A stretch of DNA of 64,000 bases from Contendibacter sp031732755 (lineage in GTDB: Bacteria; Pseudomonadota; Gammaproteobacteria; Competibacterales; Competibacteraceae), in contig JAVMKI010000071.1 of assembly GCA_031732755.1 (NCBI GenBank), positions 12,553 through 76,552 of the forward strand, given 5' to 3'. The position numbers and the translations under genes were made by a program. Shown in pieces: positions 1 to 10,370 of the stretch; position 1 is the first letter of the stretch, and each line of letters opens with the position of its first letter. The notes under the pieces were generated by a model. That model searched no databases. It saw only the letters and a list, made by a program, of their open reading frames with translations, and was not told the DNA's origin.

Positions 1-238
1 GGCGGATGACCGTCGCCTCGTCCAGTACCCGCCGGGCCTGCTCGACGATTCGCCGGCCGATGGGCGTCACCGCCACCTCGTTCGGTCCACGCTCGAACAG
101 GGCTATTCCCAACTCGTCCTCCAGCTTGCGCACCGCCACGCTCAACGTGGGCTGGCTGATGTGGCAAGATTCCGCGGCGCGGCCAAAATGCCGCTCGCGG
201 GCGACGGCGACGATGTAACGTAATTCGTTCAAAGTCAT
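1..238 (-). CDS. LysR-family regulator, OxyR-like (N-terminal part only)
   Basis: The minus strand reads from an ATG at 238 off the left edge, giving about 79 N-terminal residues of a LysR-type DNA-binding domain. It starts MTLNELRYIVAVARERHFGR and continues with the helix-turn-helix around SCHISQPTLSVAVRKLEDELG. The RHFGRAAE and SQPTLS stretches are most like the peroxide regulator OxyR. The effector domain, including any redox cysteines, lies outside the window, so OxyR identity is an inference. The gene is divergent from icd with a 187-bp gap. The nearby upstream ATG (247-249) is out of frame, so 238 is the start used. Confidence 0.75.
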   Translation of the reverse strand, partial: MTLNELRYIVAVARERHFGRAAESCHISQPTLSVAVRKLEDELGIALFERGPNEVAVTPIGRRIVEQARRVLDEATVIR

Positions 239-425
239 GGCGATATCATGGTAACCAGCAAAACGGCGACTGCCGCGCAACCGCCGCGCATCATGGACAA
301 AAAAGGGGTTTGCGTGTAGTTTAACCCGCGTTTTTTGCGCCGGGCGCGGCGTTTTCCCCAAGCCCACCACCACGCGCTCCACACTTCAATCCCCCAGTGG
401 AAAACCACAACGAGCAGGAGGGTTC

Positions 426-2192
<1,767 letters not shown>

Positions 2193-2223
2193 TCTGATCG
2201 TCGGCTGCCGCCAAAACATCGGA

Positions 2224-2271
2224 GCGGCGTTCGCGTCACGGTTCGAAACCGAGCGGGAACGCCGCTTTTTT
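2224..2271 (+). terminator. Intrinsic terminator of icd
   Basis: A 9-bp perfect stem, GCGGCGTTC (2224-2232) with GAACGCCGC (2257-2265), is followed directly by six T residues. It lies 32 bp after the icd stop, a standard rho-independent terminator. Confidence 0.85.
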
Positions 2272-2370
2272 CTTGGCTGGCATATCGGAGAGTTCCGAAT
2301 ACACTAATCGAGTGATAGGGTCAGCATTGTCCACCTATCAGGTTTCGTCAATTAACCTTGAGGAAATAAA

Positions 2371-2967
2371 ATGTCATACGATCACATTGAACAAGACATT
2401 GTAGATGCTCTACAACATCTTCCAGATATTTCTCGCGCCCACGCTTATAGAGATACTGATTGGACGAATGCGACTAAAGCAATTTTCGGTGCTATCAGAT
2501 ATAAAAATAGAAGTAATAATCTGACATGTCAAAGTTGGTCTGGATTTGATCGTAGAGGTCAATATACATCTGAGGAGATAAAGCAGCATGTCAAAGAAGC
2601 ATTAAATTTACACGTACCTGATTATTTGCATGAATGGCTATATGATATAACTTGGTATGATGCAAAACCTGGATTTGTATATGATATGCCGCTGGTGGCC
2701 GAATCAGAATGGGGAAAAATTGAGGCGGATGGAGGTGTCAAAGAAGATTTTCAAAAATTGTTACTTGCTCGGTCTAAATATAGAGTTATGATATTTCAAT
2801 GTAGAAAAAGAGAACACAATGCTCTTATTAAATGGTTTAAAGAACAAATTAGGGAACTTCAATTTACCCAAACGGATGATCGATATCTCTTTTGTGCATT
2901 TCTGTGGGATACTAAAGACCAGTGGTTTGATTTTACACACTACGTTGTCCCGGTCAATTTTCGATAG
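2371..2967 (+). CDS. Orphan protein of unknown function, AT-rich
   Basis: 198 residues, not recognised. The start follows a good site (GAGGAAATAAA before ATG). The gene is far more AT-rich than icd or phzF and uses many A/T-ending codons, which points to horizontal acquisition. The predicted protein is soluble, without signal peptide or membrane segment, and rich in Trp and Tyr (for example HEWLYDITWYD and WDTKDQWFDFTHYVV). The 100 bp upstream contain an inverted repeat, TGATAGG (2313-2319) with CCTATCA (2334-2340), that could be an operator. It lies directly before a toxin-antitoxin pair, so it may be cargo of the same small insertion. Function should be left open. Confidence 0.7.
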   Translation: MSYDHIEQDIVDALQHLPDISRAHAYRDTDWTNATKAIFGAIRYKNRSNNLTCQSWSGFDRRGQYTSEEIKQHVKEALNLHVPDYLHEWLYDITWYDAKPGFVYDMPLVAESEWGKIEADGGVKEDFQKLLLARSKYRVMIFQCRKREHNALIKWFKEQIRELQFTQTDDRYLFCAFLWDTKDQWFDFTHYVVPVNFR

Positions 2968-2981
2968 CTTGGAGATTAAAG

Positions 2982-3182
2982 ATGCTAACGGCAGAGTCTG
3001 TTGAACAAGCTGTAGAGCAATTACCACCAGAAGAGCTTGCCAAGTTTCGGCGCTGGTTTGCTCGATTTGACGCTGATGCTTGGGATGCACAAATCGAAGC
3101 GGATGCCGCCGCCGGCAAACTAGACGCACTGGCCGCAGAAGCGCTCGCCGAATATCACAGTGGTCAGGCACGGGAATTGTGA
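2982..3182 (+). CDS. Small antitoxin-like protein
   Basis: 66 residues, acidic and helical, starting MLTAESVEQAVEQLPPEELAK, 14 bp after the preceding gene. The size, the acidity and the overlap with a RelE/ParE-like gene fit the antitoxin half of a type II toxin-antitoxin pair. The stop TGA overlaps the GTG start of the next frame (GTGA), indicating translational coupling. There is no obvious ribbon-helix-helix or HTH DNA-binding domain, so autoregulation cannot be claimed from the sequence. The pairing rests mainly on gene order and on the identity of the partner. Confidence 0.65.
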   Translation: MLTAESVEQAVEQLPPEELAKFRRWFARFDADAWDAQIEADAAAGKLDALAAEALAEYHSGQAREL

Positions 3183-3439
3183 AGCATTTTGCTTCTCGCA
3201 AATTTTGGCAACGCTTTGGAGAATTACCCGACGAAGTGAAGCAGCTTGCTCGTTGCAACTATGACTTGCTCAAGAGAAATCCCGCACATCCATCACTTCA
3301 ATTCAAGTTTGTTTGTTCGGGGCGTTTCAGAAGCGTTCGGGTAGGTCTGCATTATCGGGCGCTCGGTGTTCCTGTTCCCGAAGGCGTCCAATGGTTTTGG
3401 ATTGGAAGTCATGCGGAATATGACCGGATTATCGGTTAA
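3179..3439 (+). CDS. RelE/ParE-superfamily toxin-like protein
   Basis: 86 residues if begun at the GTG at 3179, which overlaps the antitoxin stop. Longer in-frame starts fall inside the antitoxin gene. The protein is basic with the RelE/ParE layout: an N-terminal helix pair (FWQRFGELPDEVKQLARCNYDLL), then beta strands with LQFKFVCSGRFRSVRVGLHYRAL, and a C-terminal WFWIGSHAEYDRII. The GLHYRAL and IGSHAEYD motifs are common in RelE/HigB-like mRNA interferases and ParE gyrase poisons. Which target it hits cannot be told from this sequence. With the preceding small gene it forms a likely type II module. Confidence 0.75.
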   Translation: MKHFASRKFWQRFGELPDEVKQLARCNYDLLKRNPAHPSLQFKFVCSGRFRSVRVGLHYRALGVPVPEGVQWFWIGSHAEYDRIIG

Positions 3440-3529
3440 CAGTTGACAAAGCCTAACCGGAGACCGCGCTAGAGCCAGCACGGGATTGAATGGACATTAA
3501 AGACGCGATCCAATACGAGGGAATTCAGA

Positions 3530-4318
3530 ATGGCGCGACTCAAGCAATACCAAATCGACGCATTTGCGGCGCGCGTGTTCGAGGGCAATCCGGCCGCGGT
3601 CGTTCCGCTTGATGCTTGGTTGGAAGATCGCATCCTCCAGGCCATCGCCGAGGAAAACAACCTGTCCGAAACCGCTTTTTTCGTGCCCTCCCCCAACGGT
3701 TTTCATCTGCGCTGGTTCACACCGGTCGCCGAAGTGGATTTGTGCGGTCACGCCACCCTGGCGACCGCTCATGTATTGTTCGAGATTCTGGGCTACCGGC
3801 AACCGGCCATCGCGTTCGAGACGCGCGGCGGAAAACTGTTTGTAGAGCGGCAAGGATCGTTGTTGGTGATGGATTTTCCCGCTTTGTCGCCAAAGCCTTG
3901 CGCCACGCCCGATCTGCTCGTCGAAGGTTTGGGTTGTCAACCCGCCGAAACGCTGGCAGCCGTCAACCACATTTGCGTGTTCGAGTCGGAAGCGCGCGTT
4001 CGCGCTATCGCCCCGGATTTTGAAAAGCTGCGGCGCCTGGAATTACAAGGTGTGATCGTGACGGCGCCGGGACGGGACAGGGATTTCGTCAGCCGCTATT
4101 TCGTGCCCAAATTCGGTATCCCCGAAGATCCCGTAACGGGTTCGGCCCACTGCGAACTGACGCCGTATTGGGCGGCCCGGCTGGGAAAAAACCGCCTGTC
4201 GGCGCGGCAGATTTCCAAGCGCGGTGGGGAACTCGAATGCGAGTTGCAGGGTGATCGGGTCAAGCTGGCGGGCCGGGCGGTCACGTTCATGGAAGCGGAA
4301 ATCGAGATCGATCTCTGA
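3530..4318 (+). CDS. PhzF-family isomerase-like protein
   Basis: 262 residues of the PhzF/YddE fold, two related halves resembling diaminopimelate epimerase. The N-terminal half has the family start (YQIDAFAARVFEGNPAAVVPL) and the catalytic-type glutamate Glu47 in ENNLSETAFF. WFTPVAEVDLCGHATLATAH and, in the second half, EDPVTGSAHC are the conserved substrate-binding loops. PhzF isomerises a dihydro-hydroxyanthranilate in phenazine synthesis, but most family members sit outside phenazine clusters and their substrates are unknown. No other phenazine gene is present here, so no such pathway is claimed. The protein is slightly shorter than typical members (about 280-300). It is probably co-transcribed with the exporter gene 23 bp downstream. 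Confidence 0.85.
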   Translation: MARLKQYQIDAFAARVFEGNPAAVVPLDAWLEDRILQAIAEENNLSETAFFVPSPNGFHLRWFTPVAEVDLCGHATLATAHVLFEILGYRQPAIAFETRGGKLFVERQGSLLVMDFPALSPKPCATPDLLVEGLGCQPAETLAAVNHICVFESEARVRAIAPDFEKLRRLELQGVIVTAPGRDRDFVSRYFVPKFGIPEDPVTGSAHCELTPYWAARLGKNRLSARQISKRGGELECELQGDRVKLAGRAVTFMEAEIEIDL

Positions 4319-4341
4319 TCCAATTCAAAAGATAGCGCGCC

Positions 4342-5169
4342 ATGATCCTCAACCTGCTGTTTGGCCTGATCGTCGGCTTTGCGCTGGGCCTAACCGGCGG
4401 CGGCGGCTCCGTGTTCGCCGTACCTTTGTTGGTGTACGGACTTCAGGTGCCGGCGCACGCGGCGGTGGTCATCTCGCTGGCGGCGGTGGGCGCAACCGCG
4501 CTGGGCGGTGGTTTGGCCCGCTGGCGCGACGGCCAGGCCGAATACCGGATCGCCATCCTCTTCGGCTTGTCCGGGATCATCGGCGCACCGTTGGGCGCCT
4601 GGCTGAGTCCCCACTTTTCGGAATCGGCGCTTTTGACGTGTTTCGCGCTACTGATGCTGGGGATAGCGTTGCGCATGTGGCGGCAAGCCAGCCGCCGACC
4701 GGAGGAAACCCGCATCGTTCGCGCCGGCGCCGACCCCAGCGATGACAATGTTGGCCCCGTCTGCCGCTACGATCCTGCTGGCCGGTTGCAATTCACCTCG
4801 CGTTGCGCGGTACGGCTGGCGTTGGCCGGTTCCGCCACCGGCTTGTTGTCCGGGCTGTTCGGCGTGGGCGGCGGCTTTCTGATCGTGCCGGCGCTGGTGC
4901 TGGTGGCTTCGCTGCCGATGCGGCGGGCGGTCGCCACCTCGCTGTGGGTGATCGCCATCATCAGCGTGATCGGGTTGCTATCCCACGTCGTTGCCGGTCA
5001 TCGCTTGGATGTCGGCACGACCACCGGTTTCGTGTTGGGCGGTTTGGGCGGCATGGCGCTGGGCATCGCCGTGGGGCGACGCATCGCCGGCCCAGTTCTG
5101 CAAAAGCTGTTCGCTGGGATGATCGTGGCGGTGGCGGTGTTCATGTTGGTCAGGCTGGTGGTGCGTTGA
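4342..5169 (+). CDS. TauE/SafE-family membrane exporter
   Basis: 275 residues, an inner-membrane protein with two homologous halves. Each half begins with a glycine-rich helix: LFGLIVGFALGLTGGGGSVFAVPLLV near residue 5 and TGLLSGLFGVGGGFLIVPALVL near residue 165, the hallmark TauE/SafE repeats. About seven to eight hydrophobic segments are visible, with a hydrophilic loop (about 115-150) between the halves. The family exports sulfite, sulfoacetate or other anions. The substrate is not deducible here. It lies 23 bp after the PhzF-family gene. No start alternative is needed. Confidence 0.85.
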   Translation: MILNLLFGLIVGFALGLTGGGGSVFAVPLLVYGLQVPAHAAVVISLAAVGATALGGGLARWRDGQAEYRIAILFGLSGIIGAPLGAWLSPHFSESALLTCFALLMLGIALRMWRQASRRPEETRIVRAGADPSDDNVGPVCRYDPAGRLQFTSRCAVRLALAGSATGLLSGLFGVGGGFLIVPALVLVASLPMRRAVATSLWVIAIISVIGLLSHVVAGHRLDVGTTTGFVLGGLGGMALGIAVGRRIAGPVLQKLFAGMIVAVAVFMLVRLVVR

Positions 5170-5445
5170 ACCGCTACCCGGTGGGCATAATGGGCATCGG
5201 TTAGGGACTTTGGAACCGGCTGTCGCTGGCCAGATTGTCCTTGGCGGTTGGATCGCGCTTGTCACTCCTAAAGCTCAAACCGTTGACCTCCGCTGAACCA
5301 ATAGACGGAATCCATGTTGTCTTAGTCACGGTTGCGGCGCGTGGCCTGAGTCCTTAACATTCCCGCTCCTGAAATCGGCCATCCCGATGCGCCGAACTTC
5401 GCGCTTCCCTTGGAATTTTGCCCTGTAAGACGGAAACCAGACACC

Positions 5446-7215
5446 ATGCGCAGCCACTATTGCGGCCAGGTCACCGAGACCCTGTTGGATCAAGATGTTA
5501 CCCTCTGCGGTTGGGCGCACCGCCGCCGCGATCATGGTGGCGTGATCTTCGTGGACTTACGTGACCGGGAGGGTCTGGTGCAGGTGGTGATTGACCCCGA
5601 TACCCCGGACGCCTTCGCCAACGCCGAACGGGTGCGCAACGAATACGTGCTGCGGGTCACCGGTCGGGTGCGGCGACGGCCCGAGGGCACTGGAAATCCT
5701 CATCTGGTCACCGGCGCGGTCGAGGTGCTGGCCCGCGAGTTGGAAATCCTCAACCGGTCCGAGCCGTTGCCATTCCAACTCGACGACGAGGACACGTCCG
5801 AGGAAGTGCGGCTGCGTTACCGCTATCTCGACCTGCGCCGACCGGAGATGCAGGGACGGTTGCGGTTGCGCACCCAGGTGATCAGCGCGCTGCGCCGATT
5901 CCTGGAACAGCATGGCTTCATGGACATTGAAACCCCGATGCTCACCAAGGCGACTCCGGAAGGCGCCCGCGATTATCTGGTGCCCAGCCGCACCCACCCC
6001 GGCTGCTTCTTCGCCCTGCCGCAGTCGCCGCAACTGTTCAAACAGTTGCTGATGATGGCCGGTCTGGATCGCTACTATCAGGTGGTGCGCTGTTTCCGCG
6101 ACGAAGACTTGCGCGCCGACCGCCAGCCGGAATTTACCCAGCTCGATATCGAAACCTCATTCATGGATGAACAGGCGATCACCGAGTTGATGGAGGAAAT
6201 GATTCGCTGGATGTTCAAGGCCGTGCTGGACGTGGAATTGCCCAACCCGTTCCCCCGGATGCCCTATGACACCGCGATGCAACGTTACGGCTCCGACAAA
6301 CCCGATTTACGCATTCCGCTGGAATTGACCGAACTGTCGGATTTGATGGCGGGCGTCGAATTCAAGGTGTTCTCCGGGCCGGCCAACGATCCGCACGGCC
6401 GAGTGACAGCGCTGCGCGTGCCGGACGGCGGCAAACTCAGCCGGCGCGAGATCGATTCGTACGCCGAGTTTGTCGGTCGCTACGGCGCGAAAGGACTGGC
6501 CTACATCAAAGTCAACGATATCGCCGCCGGGCGCGAGGGTTTGCAGGCGCCCATCGTAAAATTCCTGCCCGATGAGGTGCTGGCCAAGATTCTCACCCGC
6601 ACCGGAGCGGAGAACGGCGATCTGATCTTCTTCGGCGCGGATTCGGCCAAGGTGGTCAACGATGCGCTGGGCGCCTTGCGGATCAAGCTCGGCCACGATC
6701 TCGGCTTGCTGCGCGGCGAGTGGGCGCCGCTGTGGGTGGTGAACTTCCCGATGTTCGAGTGGGATGAGCAGGATCGGCGCTGGAACGCCCTGCACCATCC
6801 TTTCACTTCGCCGCGCACCGACGACCCGGCCGAAGTCCGCGCCAACCCGGAACGTTGTCTGTCGCGGGCCTACGACATGGTGTTGAACGGCACCGAAATT
6901 GGCGGCGGCTCGGTGCGTATCCACCGCCAGGAGATGCAGAACACGGTGTTCGAACTGCTGGGCATCGGTCCCGAAGAAGCGCGGGCCAAGTTCGGCTTTT
7001 TGCTGGACGCCCTCAAATTCGGTTGTCCCCCGCACGGCGGTCTGGCCTTCGGCCTGGACCGGTTGGTGATGCTGATGACGGGAGCCAGTTCGATCCGCGA
7101 CGTCATGGCCTTCCCCAAGACTCAAAGCGCCGCCTGCCTGCTGACTCAGGCGCCGGCCCCCGTCACCGAAGCGCAGTTGCGCGATCTCAACATCCGTTTG
7201 CGCCGCACGCCCTGA
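5446..7215 (+). CDS. aspS: Aspartyl-tRNA synthetase, probably non-discriminating
   Basis: 589 residues, a class II bacterial AspRS: N-terminal OB fold (about 1-110), catalytic core with motif 2 (FRDEDLRADRQPEFTQ), the bacterial GAD insertion (about 290-420) and motif 3 (GLAFGLDRLVMLMTG). The ATG at 5446 matches the family N terminus (MRSHYCG), whereas the upstream ATG at 5410 would add 12 non-conserved residues. His30 in RRRDHGG and Gly81 in RPEGTGN correspond by position to the His31 and Gly81 reported for the Pseudomonas aeruginosa enzyme that also charges tRNA-Asn. This suggests Asn-tRNA formation through a GatCAB amidotransferase located elsewhere. Confidence 0.96.
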   Translation: MRSHYCGQVTETLLDQDVTLCGWAHRRRDHGGVIFVDLRDREGLVQVVIDPDTPDAFANAERVRNEYVLRVTGRVRRRPEGTGNPHLVTGAVEVLARELEILNRSEPLPFQLDDEDTSEEVRLRYRYLDLRRPEMQGRLRLRTQVISALRRFLEQHGFMDIETPMLTKATPEGARDYLVPSRTHPGCFFALPQSPQLFKQLLMMAGLDRYYQVVRCFRDEDLRADRQPEFTQLDIETSFMDEQAITELMEEMIRWMFKAVLDVELPNPFPRMPYDTAMQRYGSDKPDLRIPLELTELSDLMAGVEFKVFSGPANDPHGRVTALRVPDGGKLSRREIDSYAEFVGRYGAKGLAYIKVNDIAAGREGLQAPIVKFLPDEVLAKILTRTGAENGDLIFFGADSAKVVNDALGALRIKLGHDLGLLRGEWAPLWVVNFPMFEWDEQDRRWNALHHPFTSPRTDDPAEVRANPERCLSRAYDMVLNGTEIGGGSVRIHRQEMQNTVFELLGIGPEEARAKFGFLLDALKFGCPPHGGLAFGLDRLVMLMTGASSIRDVMAFPKTQSAACLLTQAPAPVTEAQLRDLNIRLRRTP

Positions 7216-7227
7216 GGGTGGCGGCGG

Positions 7228-7707
7228 TTGCAAAAACAGCCCTGGCCTCCAATCCCCCGCCCGACAACGGGGGAAGAGGAATCCCATAAGCGCCCGGAAT
7301 CGGTGCTGGTGGTGGTGTACACGGCAGCGGATGAAGTTCTCGTGCTGCTTCGGCGTCAGCCGCCCGACTTCTGGCAGTCCGTCACCGGCAGCCTGCGCTG
7401 GGACGAAACCGATCCGCTGGACGCCGCGCGGCGGGAGCTGCGCGAGGAAACCGGCCTGGGCGATGAAGCCGAAATCGTCGCTTGCGACGTGACCCACCGC
7501 TTTCCGATCCAACCACCCTGGCGGCATCGCTATGCGCCGAACGTCGTTGAGAACGTCGAATACGCGTTCCGTGCCTTGCTGCCAGAGCGCCAGCCCATCC
7601 TTCTCAATCCCGCCGAACATGGCGCATACCAATGGCTACCCCGCGCGGCGGCGGCGGCCAAGGTTGCCTCCTGGACCAACCGGGACGCCATTTTGAACCT
7701 GCCATGA
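7228..7707 (+). CDS. nudB: Dihydroneopterin triphosphate diphosphatase (Nudix)
   Basis: 159 residues. NudB removes pyrophosphate from dihydroneopterin triphosphate in folate synthesis. KRPESVLVVVYT, PDFWQSVTGSL, RHRYAP and SWTNRDAI are NudB family signatures, and it follows aspS as is common. The Nudix box (residues 54-77) has eight rather than the usual seven residues between the first Glu and the Arg-Glu pair, a one-residue insertion. No ATG precedes the conserved domain; a TTG at 7228 is the only plausible start, and the first 20 residues are encoded partly by a REP-like repeat (7251-7285). The stop overlaps the ATG of mprF (ATGA). Confidence 0.88.
   Translation: MQKQPWPPIPRPTTGEEESHKRPESVLVVVYTAADEVLVLLRRQPPDFWQSVTGSLRWDETDPLDAARRELREETGLGDEAEIVACDVTHRFPIQPPWRHRYAPNVVENVEYAFRALLPERQPILLNPAEHGAYQWLPRAAAAAKVASWTNRDAILNLP
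7251..7285. repeat. REP-like inverted repeat inside the nudB 5' end
   Basis: CCCCCG (7254-7259) pairs with CGGGGG (7268-7273) around an 8-nt loop, followed by GGAAGAGGAATCCC. The same layout (pyrimidine-rich TCCCCCGCC arm, short loop, GGGA/GAGAG arm, often ending AATCC) recurs at 44081-44126 and 44522-44560. It looks like a dispersed palindromic repeat that has entered coding sequence. Confidence 0.55.
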
Positions 7708-10262
7708 AAATCCTGCTCGCCCGTTACGCGTGGCCGTGCGTCGGCCTGACGCTGTTCAGCGCCGCGTTGTGGGTACTACACCATGCGCTGGCCGCCTACC
7801 GCTATCAGGATATCGTCGCCGCCCTGGAGCGATTGCCGGGCGCGCAACTGTTCGCCGCCCTCCTGTGCGTTGCCCTCAGCTATTTGATCACCACGGGCTA
7901 TGACTGGCTGGCGCTACGCTACATCCGCTATCCCCTACCCTGGCCCAAGGTCGGTTTCGCCGCCCTGATCAGTTACGCCATCAGCAATTCGGTCGGGCTT
8001 TCGGTTCTGACCTCCAGTTCGCTGCGTTACCGGCTGTATTCAAGCTGGGGATTGACGGCGGTGGACATCGCCCGGATCGTCTTGTTCACGACTCTGACCT
8101 TTTGGCTTGGCATTCTCACTACCGGTGGCGTGGTATTGGCGCTGGATCCGCTGGGGTTGGGCGCAATCCCTGACCTGGCGCCGAACCTCCGACTGCTGGG
8201 ACTGTGCATGCTGATTCCACCCCTATCCTACCTGTTGCTGGGTTTGCTGCGTCGCCAGCCACTCCGGTTGGGGCACTGGAAATTGCCGATGGTTAGACCT
8301 CGGCTGGCGCTGCCACAGTTGGCGGTCGGCGCGCTGGACTGGGTGATGGCCAGCGTGGTGCTGTACATGCTGTTGCCCGCGACGGCGGCCCTTGGGTTCG
8401 GCCAGGTTTTGAGCGTGTTTCTGGTGGCTCAGATCGTCGGCCTGCTCAGCCATGTACCGGGCGGACTGGGAGTGTTCGAGTCGCTGGTGTTGTTCCTGTT
8501 GCGAAACCGTCTGCCCACCGCCGACCTGCTCGGCGCGCTGCTGGCTTATCGACTGATCTACTACCTGCTGCCGCTGACGCTGGCCACCGTCGCGCTCGGT
8601 TTGTACGAATTGCGGTCTTACCAGGAGCGGGTGCTGTGGCTACCCCGGATAATCGGTCCATGGGCGCCGACCCTGCTACCGCACTTGGCGGCGCTGATGG
8701 CGCTGGTGAGCGGCATGGTGTTGCTCTTCTCGGCCGCCACCCCGGCGGTGGAAGCGCGACTGGCCTGGCTGGGGGATTTATTGCCGCTGTCGGTGCTGGA
8801 AACTTCCCACTTTGTCAGCAGTCTGGTGGGCATGGCGTTGGTGTTGCTGGCGCGAGGGCTACAACGCCGGCTCGACGCCGCCTGGCTGCTCGCGGTAGTC
8901 CTGTTGATCACCGGCGTCGTCGCTTCGCTCCTGAAAGGCGCGGACTACGAGGAAGCCATCATCTTGATGGTTCTGCTGGCCGGATTGCTACCGTGCCGGT
9001 CGCGGTTCTACCGCCGCGCCTCCCTGTTCGGCGAAAGCTTCACACCAGCCTGGGCCGCAACCATCACGGTGGTGCTGATCTGCTCGGTCTGGCTCGGCTT
9101 GTTCTCCTACAAGCATGTCGAATATTCGCACGATCTCTGGTGGCAATTCAGTTTCGGTGGCGAGGGAGAAGCGCCCCGCTTTTTACGCGCCATGGTGGGC
9201 GCTTTCAGCCTGGCCCTGTTCCTCGGCATCGCCAAGTTGTTACGTCCAGCGCGTTTCGAGCCGACCTTGCCGGACACCAGCGAACGCGAACAGGCGCGGA
9301 CCATCGCCGTCGCCTTCCCGCGTACTTACGCGCATCTGGCGTTGCTGGGCGACAAGGCGCTGCTGTTCGATGCAAATCGCACAGCGTTTCTGATGTATGG
9401 AGTGGAAGGCCGTACCTGGGTGGCGATGGGTGATCCGGTCGCCGCCAATGAGGAAGATCGTCTGGAACTGGCCTGGCAATTCCGCGAACTGTGCGAGCGC
9501 CATGGGGGCTGGCCAGTGTTTTATCAGGTTCACCCCGACTACTTGGGTCTATACGTGGAATTGGGGCTCACCTTGCTGAAATTCGGCGAGGAAGCGCGGG
9601 TGCGGCTGACGGAATTTTCGCTGGACGGCAAGGCCCGGAAAACCCTGCGCAACACCGTCAACCGACTGGAGCGGGACGGCTACCGGTTGGAGATTGTGGA
9701 AGCGGCGGCGGTGCCGGACCTGTTGCCCAGGCTGCGGGTGATTTCCGACGCCTGGCTTCGCGGGAAAAACGCGCGGGAGAAAAGATTTTCGCTGGGCTTT
9801 TACCAGGAGGACTACCTGCAAACCGGCCCGGTCGCCATCGTGCGCCATGCCGCGGATATTACCGCCTTCGCCAATCTGTGGCAGAGTGGACGCGAAGAGC
9901 TATCCGTGGACTTGATGCGCTATCCGCCCGGCAGTCCCAATGGGCTGATGGATTACCTGCTCGTCCAGATCATGCTGTGGGGCCGCGACCAAGGCTACGA
10001 GTGGTTCAACCTTGGCATGGCGCCATTGGCCGGTTTACAGAACCGCAACCTCGCGCCGCTGTGGAACCGGTTCGGGGCGATGGTATTCGGCGGCGGCGAA
10101 GCGTTCTACAATTTTCGAGGCTTGCATCAGTACAAGGATAAATTCAACCCCCAATGGGAAGCCCGCTATCTGGCGGCGCCGGGCGGCCTGGTGTTGCCAC
10201 GGGTGCTGACGGATCTGACCGCCCTGATCGCTGGTGGCGTCAGAGGGGTGATCGACCAATGA
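7704..10262 (+). CDS. mprF: MprF-type aminoacyl-phosphatidylglycerol synthase/flippase
   Basis: 852 residues from the ATG that overlaps the nudB stop; longer in-frame starts lie within nudB. The N-terminal half (about 1-520) is polytopic, with the flippase-type signature (SYAISNSVGLSVLTSSSLRYRLY, then GLLSHVPGGLGVFESLVLFLL). The cytoplasmic C-terminal domain (about 535-850, DUF2156/GNAT-like) has MYGVEGRTWVAMGDPV, DLMRYPPGSPNGLMDYLL and EWFNLGMAPL, as in lysyl- or alanyl-PG synthases. The enzyme transfers an amino acid from charged tRNA to phosphatidylglycerol and flips the product, lowering envelope charge; the amino acid cannot be read from sequence. An AcvB/VirJ-family gene that could reverse this step lies 4.6 kb downstream on the same strand. 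Confidence 0.93.
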   Translation: MKILLARYAWPCVGLTLFSAALWVLHHALAAYRYQDIVAALERLPGAQLFAALLCVALSYLITTGYDWLALRYIRYPLPWPKVGFAALISYAISNSVGLSVLTSSSLRYRLYSSWGLTAVDIARIVLFTTLTFWLGILTTGGVVLALDPLGLGAIPDLAPNLRLLGLCMLIPPLSYLLLGLLRRQPLRLGHWKLPMVRPRLALPQLAVGALDWVMASVVLYMLLPATAALGFGQVLSVFLVAQIVGLLSHVPGGLGVFESLVLFLLRNRLPTADLLGALLAYRLIYYLLPLTLATVALGLYELRSYQERVLWLPRIIGPWAPTLLPHLAALMALVSGMVLLFSAATPAVEARLAWLGDLLPLSVLETSHFVSSLVGMALVLLARGLQRRLDAAWLLAVVLLITGVVASLLKGADYEEAIILMVLLAGLLPCRSRFYRRASLFGESFTPAWAATITVVLICSVWLGLFSYKHVEYSHDLWWQFSFGGEGEAPRFLRAMVGAFSLALFLGIAKLLRPARFEPTLPDTSEREQARTIAVAFPRTYAHLALLGDKALLFDANRTAFLMYGVEGRTWVAMGDPVAANEEDRLELAWQFRELCERHGGWPVFYQVHPDYLGLYVELGLTLLKFGEEARVRLTEFSLDGKARKTLRNTVNRLERDGYRLEIVEAAAVPDLLPRLRVISDAWLRGKNAREKRFSLGFYQEDYLQTGPVAIVRHAADITAFANLWQSGREELSVDLMRYPPGSPNGLMDYLLVQIMLWGRDQGYEWFNLGMAPLAGLQNRNLAPLWNRFGAMVFGGGEAFYNFRGLHQYKDKFNPQWEARYLAAPGGLVLPRVLTDLTALIAGGVRGVIDQ

Positions 10263-10370
10263 CCGATTTCGGGATAATACATCCATGCACGAGTGATCGC
10301 GAATACCGCACCCAACCGTTATCGCCGCGTGGGTGGGAATCGCCAGGGAAACACCAGATAAAACTTGCGG

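Noticed and set aside
3530..4318. Phenazine biosynthesis locus
   Set aside because: Only a PhzF-family gene is present; no phzA/B/D/E/G neighbours, and most PhzF homologues lie outside such pathways.
6307..7632. 441-residue open frame on the minus strand opposite aspS and nudB
   Set aside because: Antisense shadow of two well-supported genes in GC-rich DNA; composition is His/Arg/Gln-rich and has no recognisable domain.
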